The notes below the pieces were generated by a model that saw nothing but the letters and a program-made list of their open reading frames with translations, was not told where the DNA came from and did not search any database. Below are positions 35,467 through 43,052 of a stretch of DNA of 64,000 nucleotides, piece by piece; within the stretch, counting starts at the first letter, position 1, and each line of letters begins with the position of its first letter. The stretch lies in assembly GCA_044869805.1 (NCBI GenBank), contig JBIOXV010000172.1, forward strand, positions 1 to 64,000, written 5' to 3'. Source of the DNA: CAWDVR01 sp044869805 (lineage in GTDB: Bacteria > Acidobacteriota > Thermoanaerobaculia > Multivoradales > SZUA-115). Both the position numbers and the translations under genes were made by a program.

Positions 35467-37050
35467 TCAACCCCAAGGCCACCACTTCTTCCAGCCGCGC
35501 GCCTCCCCCTTGCGCAGCAGCTTCTCCATCTCGTGGCGCTGCCCCGCCGCCGCGGGATCGTCGGCCAGGTTGTAGAGCTCGTCCGGGTCGGCCTGGTGGT
35601 CGTAGAGCTCGGCGCGCTCGCGGCTGCCCCACTCGGTGTACCGGAAGCGCTCGGTGCGCACCGTCCTCGCCAGCTCGTCCTCGCCGTCGCCGATCGAGAG
35701 CACGGTGTAGGCCGGGCGTTCCCAGGCCGCGGCCGGCTGGCGCAGCAGGGGCAGCAGGCTCTTGCCCTCGAGCCCCTCCGGCAGCGGCAGCCCGGCCAGC
35801 TCGGACAGCGTCGGGTAGAGGTCGAGGAGCTCGACCGGCCGCGGGCAACGCGCGCCGGCGGCGATGCCCGGCCCGGTCACCATCAGCGGCACCCGCACCG
35901 CCGGCTCGTAGAGCGCCCCCTTGCCCCACAGGCCGCCGTGCTCGCCGAGCAGGAAGCCGTGGTCGGAGGTCAGCACCACCACCGTGCTCTCCGCCAGGCC
36001 CAGCTTGTCCAGCGCCTCGAGCACCAGCCCGACCTGCGAGTCGACGTAGGACACCGAGGCGTAGTACGAGGCGATCACCCGGCGCTGCTCGTCGGGCGTC
36101 ATCGACGGGAAGCTCGCTCGGGTGTGCACGGCGCGCGGCGGCACCGGGGGCGCGCCGGGCGGCGGCGCGATCGGCAGCTCGATCGACTCCGGCGGGTAGA
36201 GGGCGAAGAACTTCTCCGGCGCCTCGAAGGGCAGGTGCGGCCGGTGGAAGCCCAGGGCCATGAAGAACGGCTCCTCGCGGCGCTGCGAGCGCTTGAGCCA
36301 GCGCACGGCCTCCTCGGCCACGTGGTGGTCGCGGAGGTTCAACCTCGCCTCGGCGCCCTCGACCACGATGGGTGAGAGCAGGCGGTTCTCGCCCTCGCCG
36401 TCGTCAGCCGCCGGGTCCTCGTGGCGCTGCGGCGCCGCCCGGCCCTCCTCCCCGGCTCGCGCGGAGGCTCTGGCATTCGGCTCGTCCCGGGCGCTCGGCT
36501 CGCGCTTGGCGCCGGCCTGGGACGCCTCACCCAGCTTGAGCTTGGCGAGCGGCCGGTTGAGCTTGCCGACCACATCCCACTCGATGGCGCCCTCGAAGGC
36601 GACGCCGTGCAGGATCTTGCCGGCGCGCATGGTCCAGTAGCCATGCTGCCGGAAATGGGTCGGCAGCGAGACGTTCTCCGCCAAGGCACGGGCGGGAGGC
36701 GTGCGCATGGAGAGCACGCCGAGGGTCTGCGGCCGGCGTCCCGCCAGGAACGAGGTCCGCGAGGGATTGCACAGCGGGTACTGGCAGTAGGCGCGCTCGA
36801 AGACCACGCCGCGAGCGGCCAGGCGGTCGACGCTCGGTGTCGAAACCCGCGCGTTGCCGTAGGCGCCGAGCGCGGTGTTGAGGTCGTCGACGACCATCAG
36901 CAGCACGTTGGGCCGCGGCCCGGCGGGCGCCGGCGCGGAGGCCATCTCGCCGCGGCAACCCGAGAGCAGACCACCCAGGGACAGGCAGCCCAGCAGCACC
37001 AGGGCCGCGAGCGGACCGACACGACAAGCCTTCACTCGGGCCTCTTTCAT
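35467..37050 (-). CDS. Lipoprotein sulfatase (iduronate-2-sulfatase-like)
   Basis: 527 residues. Lipobox 'LLSGC' (Cys32), then the sulfatase fold: metal-binding 'VLLMVVDDLN' (D55, D56), the active-site signature C-x-P-S-R as 'CNPSRTSFLAGRRP' (C94 becomes formylglycine), 'GYWTMRAGKILHG', 'VVVLTSDHGFLLGEHG' and 'WGKGALYEPAVRVPLM'. It should hydrolyse sulfate esters, probably of sulfated polysaccharides, at the cell surface. A matching formylglycine-generating enzyme is the gene just upstream. An insertion rich in Glu/Arg (~residues 175-215) is variable. The substrate is inferred from family only. Confidence 0.92.
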   Translation of the reverse strand: MKEARVKACRVGPLAALVLLGCLSLGGLLSGCRGEMASAPAPAGPRPNVLLMVVDDLNTALGAYGNARVSTPSVDRLAARGVVFERAYCQYPLCNPSRTSFLAGRRPQTLGVLSMRTPPARALAENVSLPTHFRQHGYWTMRAGKILHGVAFEGAIEWDVVGKLNRPLAKLKLGEASQAGAKREPSARDEPNARASARAGEEGRAAPQRHEDPAADDGEGENRLLSPIVVEGAEARLNLRDHHVAEEAVRWLKRSQRREEPFFMALGFHRPHLPFEAPEKFFALYPPESIELPIAPPPGAPPVPPRAVHTRASFPSMTPDEQRRVIASYYASVSYVDSQVGLVLEALDKLGLAESTVVVLTSDHGFLLGEHGGLWGKGALYEPAVRVPLMVTGPGIAAGARCPRPVELLDLYPTLSELAGLPLPEGLEGKSLLPLLRQPAAAWERPAYTVLSIGDGEDELARTVRTERFRYTEWGSRERAELYDHQADPDELYNLADDPAAAGQRHEMEKLLRKGEARGWKKWWPWG

Positions 37051-37065
37051 TCGTCAACCCCCAGA

Positions 37066-37950
37066 CTAGCCCGCACAGCGGAACCCCAGGCTGTTGAGGC
37101 CACTGTCCGGCGTCGCCTGGCTGCGCGCCGCCACGCGGTAGCCCGTGCAGTAGTTCTCGCTGCACAGGAACGAGCCGCCGCGGATCGACCGCGCCTCGCC
37201 GGTGGCCGGGCCTCGCGGGTCGTCGCGCGGGCTCTCGGCGTAGTAGCCGGGGTCGTACCAGTCGGCCGTCCATTCCCAGACGTTGCCGGTCATGTCGTAG
37301 AGCCCGAGGCCGTTGGGCGGGAAGCTCTCGACCGGGGCGCGGCTCACGAATCCGTCCTCCCCCTCGTCCCCGAGCGGGAAGCTGCCCTGGTAGACGTTGG
37401 TGTGGTGCCTGCCCTCGGCCAGCAGCTCGTCGCCCCAGCCGTAGGCCCTGCCCTCCAGCCCGCCGCGCGCCGCGAGCTCGAACTCGGCCTCGGTGGGCAG
37501 GCGGCCGCCGCGCCAGCGGCAGAAGGCGACGGCGTCGTTCCAGGAGACCTGCGTCACCGGCTCTCTCTCCTGCGCTCGCCGCCCAGGCCCCTCCGGCTCC
37601 CTCCAGCTCGCACCGTCGACCTTCGTCCACTCGCCACGCTGTGCATCGAAGGCGCCCGACCAGCCGAAGCCCTCGGCCTCGGTCCGGTAGCCGGTAGCCT
37701 CGACGAAGCGGGCGAACTCGCCGACCGTGACCTCGTGGCGGTCGATGGCGAAGGGCTGCAAGCGGACCTCGTGCACCGGGCCTTCGTAGGGAAAGCCTTG
37801 GTCCGTGCCCATGTGGAACGAGCCGCCTGCGATGCGCACCATGGATGCGGTGGCCAGGGATCCCCCGGCGGCCGGCGGCGCCGGGGCGCCGCAGGAGCAG
37901 GCGAGCAGCGCAGCGGTCAGCAGGGCGACGGCAGGGCAGCGGCAGCTCAT
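37066..37950 (-). CDS. Formylglycine-generating enzyme (sulfatase-modifying factor)
   Basis: 294 residues. N-terminal signal with 'LLACSC' (lipoprotein-like, Cys18 or Cys20), then the FGE-sulfatase domain ('MVRIAGGSFHMGTDQG', 'VHEVRLQPFAIDRHEVTVGEFARF', 'PVTQVSWNDAVAFCRW', 'RLPTEAEFELAARGG', 'NVWEWTADWY'). Near the end 'GGSFLCSENYC' keeps the copper-binding cysteine pair C263/C268, followed by 'ARSQATPDS' as in true FGEs. It oxidises the sulfatase active-site Cys to formylglycine. It precedes the sulfatase by 15 nt and overlaps the epimerase gene by 4 nt. Envelope localisation is unusual and suggests maturation at the surface. Confidence 0.92.
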   Translation of the reverse strand: MSCRCPAVALLTAALLACSCGAPAPPAAGGSLATASMVRIAGGSFHMGTDQGFPYEGPVHEVRLQPFAIDRHEVTVGEFARFVEATGYRTEAEGFGWSGAFDAQRGEWTKVDGASWREPEGPGRRAQEREPVTQVSWNDAVAFCRWRGGRLPTEAEFELAARGGLEGRAYGWGDELLAEGRHHTNVYQGSFPLGDEGEDGFVSRAPVESFPPNGLGLYDMTGNVWEWTADWYDPGYYAESPRDDPRGPATGEARSIRGGSFLCSENYCTGYRVAARSQATPDSGLNSLGFRCAG

Positions 37951-38852
37951 CGCAGCAAGTCCCGGAGCGCCGCTTCGAGGTCGGGGAAGCGGAACGAGAA
38001 GCCGAGCTCTGCGAGGCGTCTGGGTACGGCCCGCTGGCTGACCAGCAGGGCGTCGGCCATCTCGCCCAGCGCCAGCCGCACGGCGAAGGACGGGGCGGGC
38101 AGGAGGCTCGGGCGCCGCAGCACCCGGCCCAGGGTGCGCGCCAGCTCGCGCGCGGTGACGGGCCGGGGTGCGGTCAGGTTGAAGGGGCCGCTCGCGGTCT
38201 CGTGCGCGAGCAGGAAGCGGATGGCGGCAACGTGGTCGGCGACGTGGATCCAGGGCCGCCAGGCATCGGCGCCGCCCACCGTTCCGCCGGCGAAGAGGCG
38301 GAACGGCAGCGCCAGCCGGGGCAGCGCGCCACCCTCCCGCGCCAGCACCATGGCGGTGCGCAGCACGGCGCGCCGCACGCCAAGCGCCTCGACGTCGGCC
38401 GTCACCGCCTCCCAGTCGCGGCAGACCTCGGCCAGGAACCCCGACCCCAGGGGCGAGCCCTCGTCGAGCTCGCGGGCGCCGCCGTCGCCGTAGCAGCCTA
38501 CCCCCGAAGCCTGCAGCAGCACCCGCGGCTTCTCCTCCGCCTGCTCCACGGCGGCGAGCACCGCCTCGCCGGAGCGCACGCGGCTGTCGTAGATGCGGCG
38601 CTTGCGAGCCGCCGTCCAGCGGCCGGCGCCGATGTTCTCGCCCGCCAGGTGGACGATCGCCGCGCCGGCCACCAGGTGGCCCCAGCCGGTGGCGGTCTTG
38701 GCGTCCCAGCCCACGGCCCGCACCCCCGGCGGCAGGGCCCCGGCGGCCGACGGGTCGCGGGTCAGCACCACGACTTCGTGGCCGCCGGCCGCGAGCTCGC
38801 GCCGCAGGTGGCTGCCGATCAGGCCGGTGCCGCCGGTGATGAGAACGCGCAT
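37947..38852 (-). CDS. TIGR01777-type NAD-dependent epimerase
   Basis: 301 residues of the SDR39U1/TIGR01777 family: Rossmann 'MRVLITGGTGLIGSHLRREL', 'VVVLTRDPS', 'VHLAGENIGAGRWTAARKRRIYDSRV', 'LLQASGVGCYGDGG', 'PWIHVADHVAAI' and C-terminal 'LARTLGRVLRRPSLLPAPSFAVRLALGEMADALL'. These proteins look like nucleotide-sugar epimerases but their substrate is unknown. ATG at 38852 is chosen as it opens the Rossmann fold. First of a three-gene run with FGE and sulfatase, possibly after the ABC exporter. Confidence 0.9.
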   Translation of the reverse strand: MRVLITGGTGLIGSHLRRELAAGGHEVVVLTRDPSAAGALPPGVRAVGWDAKTATGWGHLVAGAAIVHLAGENIGAGRWTAARKRRIYDSRVRSGEAVLAAVEQAEEKPRVLLQASGVGCYGDGGARELDEGSPLGSGFLAEVCRDWEAVTADVEALGVRRAVLRTAMVLAREGGALPRLALPFRLFAGGTVGGADAWRPWIHVADHVAAIRFLLAHETASGPFNLTAPRPVTARELARTLGRVLRRPSLLPAPSFAVRLALGEMADALLVSQRAVPRRLAELGFSFRFPDLEAALRDLLR

Positions 38853-38886
38853 CGAAGAGTTAGAGCGCTGAACGAGGCCACGAGAC

Positions 38887-38902
38887 AAACCGTCGCGAGC
38901 GG
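38887..38902 (+). repeat. 16-bp direct repeat copy (other copy at 24462-24477)
   Basis: AAACCGTCGCGAGCGG occurs identically here and at 24462-24477, both between genes and on the same strand. Two copies are little; it may belong to a dispersed family. Confidence 0.4.
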
Positions 38903-38907
38903 GTGGC

Positions 38908-40653
38908 TCATACCACTGCCAGTTCCTCTTCGAGCTGCTGCCTGCGCTCCAGGTCCGCGTAGTAGCCGCCGCGGGCCACCAGCTCGCCGTGGGTGCCGCG
39001 CTCGACGATCCGCCCCTGCTCGAGCACCACGATCTGGTCCGCCGACTTGACGGTGGACACGCGGTGCGAGACCAGGAACACCGTGCGGCCGGCGAAGATG
39101 CGCCGCAGGTTGGCGAGGATCTTCTCCTCGGTATGGGTGTCGACCGCCGACAGGCAGTCGTCGAGCAGCAGAATACGCGGCCGGCGCAGCAGGGCGCGGG
39201 CCAGCGCCACGCGCTGCTTCTGGCCGCCGGAGAGCGTGATCCCCCGCTCCCCCACCATGGTCTCGAGGCCGCGCGGGAAGCCGGCCAAGTCCTCGTCGAG
39301 GCCGGCGAGCAGCGCCGCCTCGAGCACCTGCTCGTCGCTCGCCTCCGGCACGCCGAGGGCGATGTTGTCGCGCACCGTGGCCGAGAACAGGAAGGTCTCC
39401 TGCGGCACCATGCCGATCGCGGCGCGCAAGGTGGCGAGCGGAAGCTGGCGCACGTCGATGCCGTCCACCGCCAGGGTGGCGGGCGGCGGGTCGATCAGCC
39501 GCGGGACGAGCGACAGCAGCGTGCTCTTGCCCGAGCCGGTGCGGCCGACGATCGCCACCGTGCTGCCGGCCGGCGCGTCGAGGTCGAGCCCCAAGAGCAC
39601 CGGCGCTCCCTCGCCGTAGGCGAAGTCGAGCTCCCGGAAGCGCACCGCGCCGCGAATGGTGTGGCCGGCGAAGGCCTCGCTGCCGGCCAAGTCGGCGATC
39701 GCCGGCTCGATCTCCATCACCTCGCGGATGCGGCCCAGCGAAGCCGTGCCGCGCTCGACCAGGTTCGAGACCCAGCCGACGGCGATCATCGGCCACACCA
39801 TGCGGCCGAGGAAGAAGTTGAAGGTCACGAACTCGCCGACGCTGATCGCGCCCTGGCGCACCAGCAGGCCGCCATAGCCGAGCACCACCACGTAGCCCAG
39901 GCCGATCAGCCCTTCGAGCGCCGGCATGAAGGCGGCGTTCCAGCGGATAAGGCTGCGGTTGGCCTCGACGTTGGCGCGGTTGGCGCGGTCGAAGCTCGCC
40001 TCCTCGAAGCGCTCGCGGGCATAGGCGCGCACCACTCGCACCCCGGCCAGGTGCTCCTGCACCCGTGCCGAGAGCGAGGAGAACCGCTCCTGCACGGTGG
40101 TGAAGAGCTGGTGGATGCGGGTGCCGAACCCGCGCGTGGCCACCGCCGTGAGCGGCATGGTGGCGAGCGCCGCCAGCGCCAGCAGGGGGTGGATTCGCAG
40201 CATGAAGAACAGCGACCCGAGGCCGGTGAACAACGTGTTGCCGGCGTACATGATCGCCGGCCCGCAGATCATGCGCACCGCCGAGAGATCGTTGGTGGCG
40301 CGCGCCATCAGGTCGCCGGTCTGGCGGTTCTGGAAGAAGGACAACGGCTGCTTCTCGAGGTGGGCGAAAAAGCGGGTGATCATGTCGCGCTCGATCGAAC
40401 GGCTCATGGTCACCAGGATCATGCGCTGCAGGTAGGTGAACAGGCCGCGCACCGCCGCCACCCCGATCAGCAGGCCGGCGTAGAGCAGGATCGTGCGACT
40501 CGAGAGCTCGGCGGTGAGCGCGTCCACGGCGCGGCCGAGCAGGATCGGCGAGGCGAGCCCCACCACCGAGGCGGCGAGGATCGCCGCCATGCCCGCGGTG
40601 AGCGATCCCCGATAGCGGCGGAAGTAGGGAAGGAGGTAAGAGAGCTTCTTCAT
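38908..40653 (-). CDS. MsbA/multidrug-type ABC exporter (fused TMD-NBD)
   Basis: 581 residues. Six membrane helices (~20-310) with the 'FHHLEKQPLSFFQNRQTGDLMARATNDL'-type intracellular loop, then an ATPase domain with Walker A 'GRTGSGKST', Q-loop 'GMVPQETFLFSATVRDNI', signature 'LSGGQKQRVALARALLRRPRILLLDD' and 'VSHRVSTV'. It forms a homo- or heterodimer that exports lipid or drug-like substrates. ATG at 40653 is chosen because the conserved N-terminus begins there. No partner half-transporter is adjacent. Substrate unknown. Confidence 0.9.
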   Translation of the reverse strand: MKKLSYLLPYFRRYRGSLTAGMAAILAASVVGLASPILLGRAVDALTAELSSRTILLYAGLLIGVAAVRGLFTYLQRMILVTMSRSIERDMITRFFAHLEKQPLSFFQNRQTGDLMARATNDLSAVRMICGPAIMYAGNTLFTGLGSLFFMLRIHPLLALAALATMPLTAVATRGFGTRIHQLFTTVQERFSSLSARVQEHLAGVRVVRAYARERFEEASFDRANRANVEANRSLIRWNAAFMPALEGLIGLGYVVVLGYGGLLVRQGAISVGEFVTFNFFLGRMVWPMIAVGWVSNLVERGTASLGRIREVMEIEPAIADLAGSEAFAGHTIRGAVRFRELDFAYGEGAPVLLGLDLDAPAGSTVAIVGRTGSGKSTLLSLVPRLIDPPPATLAVDGIDVRQLPLATLRAAIGMVPQETFLFSATVRDNIALGVPEASDEQVLEAALLAGLDEDLAGFPRGLETMVGERGITLSGGQKQRVALARALLRRPRILLLDDCLSAVDTHTEEKILANLRRIFAGRTVFLVSHRVSTVKSADQIVVLEQGRIVERGTHGELVARGGYYADLERRQQLEEELAVV

Positions 40654-40713
40654 AGGCGAGCCCCGGCGAGACGAGCGCAAAGGATACTACGGTGCCCGGA
40701 GTCACCCCGGCAC

Positions 40714-40719
40714 TACAAT
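40714..40719 (+). promoter_or_regulatory. Putative -10 box, leaderless selD fusion gene
   Basis: TACAAT 8 nt before the ATG at 40728; no ribosome-binding site between. Confidence 0.5.
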
Positions 40720-40727
40720 CGCCGCCG

Positions 40728-43040
40728 ATGCCGGACCCGAGCCGTACCGCGCCGCGTGCGCAGGAGCCCGTCGAGCTGGTGCTGGTCGGCGCCGGCCACT
40801 CGCACGTGCAGGTGCTGCGCTCCTTCGCCATGGAGCCCCCTTCCGGCGCACGGGTCACGCTGGTCGTCGACACGCCGCTCGCCGTCTACTCGGGCATGGT
40901 GCCGGGCTTCGTGGCCGGCCAGTATCGGGCCGCGGAGCTCGAGATCGACGCCGTGCCGCTGGCGCGGCGGGCCGGCGCGAGGGTGATCCTGGCGCGCTGC
41001 TCGGGGATCGACCCGGTGGCGCGGCGCATCGAGCTCGAGGGACGGCCCGCGATCCCCTACGACCTGGCCTCGCTCGACGTCGGCTCCACCGTTGCCGGCC
41101 TAGAGCTGCCCGGCGTCGCGGCCCGCGCCATCCCCACGCGGCCGATCGGCCGCTTCGTGGGCCGGGTGGCCGCGGTGGAGGAGGCGGCGCGGGCCGCGTT
41201 CCGGTCGCGGGCGCCCTTTCGGGTGGTGATAGTGGGCGGCGGCGCCGGCGGCGTGGAGCTCGCTGCCACCATCCGCACCCGGCTGGAGAGCGGGCCGCGC
41301 GAGGAAGGCAGCCGCCTGGAGGTCTTCCTGGTCGACGGCGATGCGCGCCTGCTCCCCGGCTATCCCGAGCGCCTGGCGCGCCGCGTCGAGCGGGCGCTCG
41401 CGCGGCGAGGTGTCCAGCTCCTCACCGGCCGCACGGTGCTCGCGGCCGAGGACGGCGCGGTCCTCCTCGACGACGGCTCGCGCCTGCCTTGCGACGCGCT
41501 CCTCTGGGTGACCGGAGCGGCCAGCTTTCCCCTCTTCCAGCCCTCGGGCCTCGCCACCGACTCGCGGGGTTTCGTGCTCACCCGGCCGACGCTGCAGGTG
41601 ATCGGCCACGACGACCTGTTCGCGGCCGGCGACTGCTCCACGCTTGCCGACTACCCCGCCACCCGCAAGGCCGGTGTGTACGCTGTGCGCCAGGGCCCGG
41701 TGCTGACCCGCAACCTGCGCGCCGTCCTGGCCGGCGGCCCGGGCGCGCCGCTCGAGCGCTATCGCCCGCAGACCGATTTCCTGACCCTCCTCAACCTGGG
41801 GGACGGCACCGCCGTGGGCGCCAAGTGGGGCCTCTCCTTCGAGGGCCGCTGGATGATGCGGTGGAAGGACTGGATCGACCGCCGCTTCATGCGCCGCTTC
41901 CAGATGCTGGCACCCGACGGGGCGCCCGGGCCGGCGCTGGCCACCATGCCGCCGATGGAGGGCGCCATGGAGCCGGTGTGCGGCGGCTGCGCCGCGAAGC
42001 TCTCACAGGACGCCCTGGCGCGCGCCCTCGGACGCCTCGGAGCGTCGCCGGCCGCGCCCGAGGTGGTGCTCGGTCTCGCCGAGGCCGACGACGCCGCGGC
42101 CTTTCGCACCCCGGGCGGCGAGCTGCTGGTGGCGAGCGTCGACTCCTTCCGCGCCTTCACCGACGACCCCTACCTGGTCGGCCGGGTGGCGGCGGCCAAC
42201 GCCGTCTCCGACCTCGAGGCCAAGGGAGTGGCGCCGCGCTGGGCCCTGGCCCTGGTGGCGCTGCCGCTCGCGGCCGGCGAGCGCGAGGCCGAGGAGACGC
42301 TCCTCCAGGTGCTCGCCGGCGCGCGCGCCGCCTTCGACCCGCTGGGCGTGCGCCTGGTGGGCGGCCACACCAGCCGCGCCACCGAGCTGCAGGTGGGCTT
42401 CAGCGTGCAGGGGATCGCGGCCTCGGAAGGCGAGCTGCTGCGCCGGCACGGCCGGCTCGAGGCCGGCCAGGCCCTGGTCCTCACCCGGCCCCTCGGCACC
42501 GGCGTGCTCCTCCACGCCGACATGGCCGGTCGGGCGCGCGGGCCGTGGCTCACGGCCGCCCTCGCCTCGATGCTCACCGGCAACGGCACCGCGGCCGGGG
42601 TCGCCCGCGAGGCGGGGGCCACGGCCTCGACCGACGTCACCGGCTTCGGCCTCGCCGGCCACTTGGTGGCGATGCTCGCCGGGAGCGGCCTCGCTGCCCG
42701 CCTGGAGCTCGCCTCGCTGCCCGCCCTGCCCGGCGCCCTCGAGCTCCTGGCCCGCGGCGAGCGCAGCACCTTTCACGACGAGAACGCCCGCCTGCGCCGC
42801 GCCCTGGCCATCCCCGCGGCCGCGGCCGGCGACCCGCGCCTCGAGCTGCTGTTCGATCCCCAGACCGCCGGCGGGCTGTTGCTGGCGCTGCCGGCCGCGG
42901 CGGCGCCGGAAGCGGTCTCCCGCCTGCGCGCCGCAGGCTGTCTCCAGGCGGCCGTGATCGGCGACATCACGCCGGGCAGGGCCGACGGCGCCGTGGCAGA
43001 GGTCATCGTCGCGTCCGTGGCTCGGTCCCCTGCTTCCTGA
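40728..43040 (+). CDS. selD: FAD/NADH dehydrogenase-like domain fused to selenophosphate synthase (SelD)
   Basis: 770 residues. The N-terminal half (~10-400) is a pyridine nucleotide-disulfide oxidoreductase fold: 'ELVLVGAGHSHVQVL', 'VVIVGGGAGGVELAATI', 'DDLFAAGDCSTL'. The C-terminal half (~415-765) is SelD: 'VCGGCAAKLSQDAL' with C421 and K424 in the place of the catalytic Cys/Sec and Lys, 'VASVDSFRAFTDDPYLVGRVAAANAVSDLEAKG', 'GGHTSRATELQVGFSV', 'DVTGFGLAGHLVAML', 'LFDPQTAGGLL'. SelD makes selenophosphate from ATP and selenide; the fused oxidoreductase may supply reduced selenium. Similar fusions exist in cyanobacteria and others. No selA, selB or tRNA-Sec is visible here. Confidence 0.92.
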   Translation: MPDPSRTAPRAQEPVELVLVGAGHSHVQVLRSFAMEPPSGARVTLVVDTPLAVYSGMVPGFVAGQYRAAELEIDAVPLARRAGARVILARCSGIDPVARRIELEGRPAIPYDLASLDVGSTVAGLELPGVAARAIPTRPIGRFVGRVAAVEEAARAAFRSRAPFRVVIVGGGAGGVELAATIRTRLESGPREEGSRLEVFLVDGDARLLPGYPERLARRVERALARRGVQLLTGRTVLAAEDGAVLLDDGSRLPCDALLWVTGAASFPLFQPSGLATDSRGFVLTRPTLQVIGHDDLFAAGDCSTLADYPATRKAGVYAVRQGPVLTRNLRAVLAGGPGAPLERYRPQTDFLTLLNLGDGTAVGAKWGLSFEGRWMMRWKDWIDRRFMRRFQMLAPDGAPGPALATMPPMEGAMEPVCGGCAAKLSQDALARALGRLGASPAAPEVVLGLAEADDAAAFRTPGGELLVASVDSFRAFTDDPYLVGRVAAANAVSDLEAKGVAPRWALALVALPLAAGEREAEETLLQVLAGARAAFDPLGVRLVGGHTSRATELQVGFSVQGIAASEGELLRRHGRLEAGQALVLTRPLGTGVLLHADMAGRARGPWLTAALASMLTGNGTAAGVAREAGATASTDVTGFGLAGHLVAMLAGSGLAARLELASLPALPGALELLARGERSTFHDENARLRRALAIPAAAAGDPRLELLFDPQTAGGLLLALPAAAAPEAVSRLRAAGCLQAAVIGDITPGRADGAVAEVIVASVARSPAS

Positions 43041-43052
43041 TCTCTCGCCGCC

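Noticed and set aside
24462..38902. 16-bp direct repeat (24462-24477 and 38887-38902) as a mobile element
   Set aside because: Two copies with no terminal structure or target duplication; chance plus GC bias cannot be excluded.
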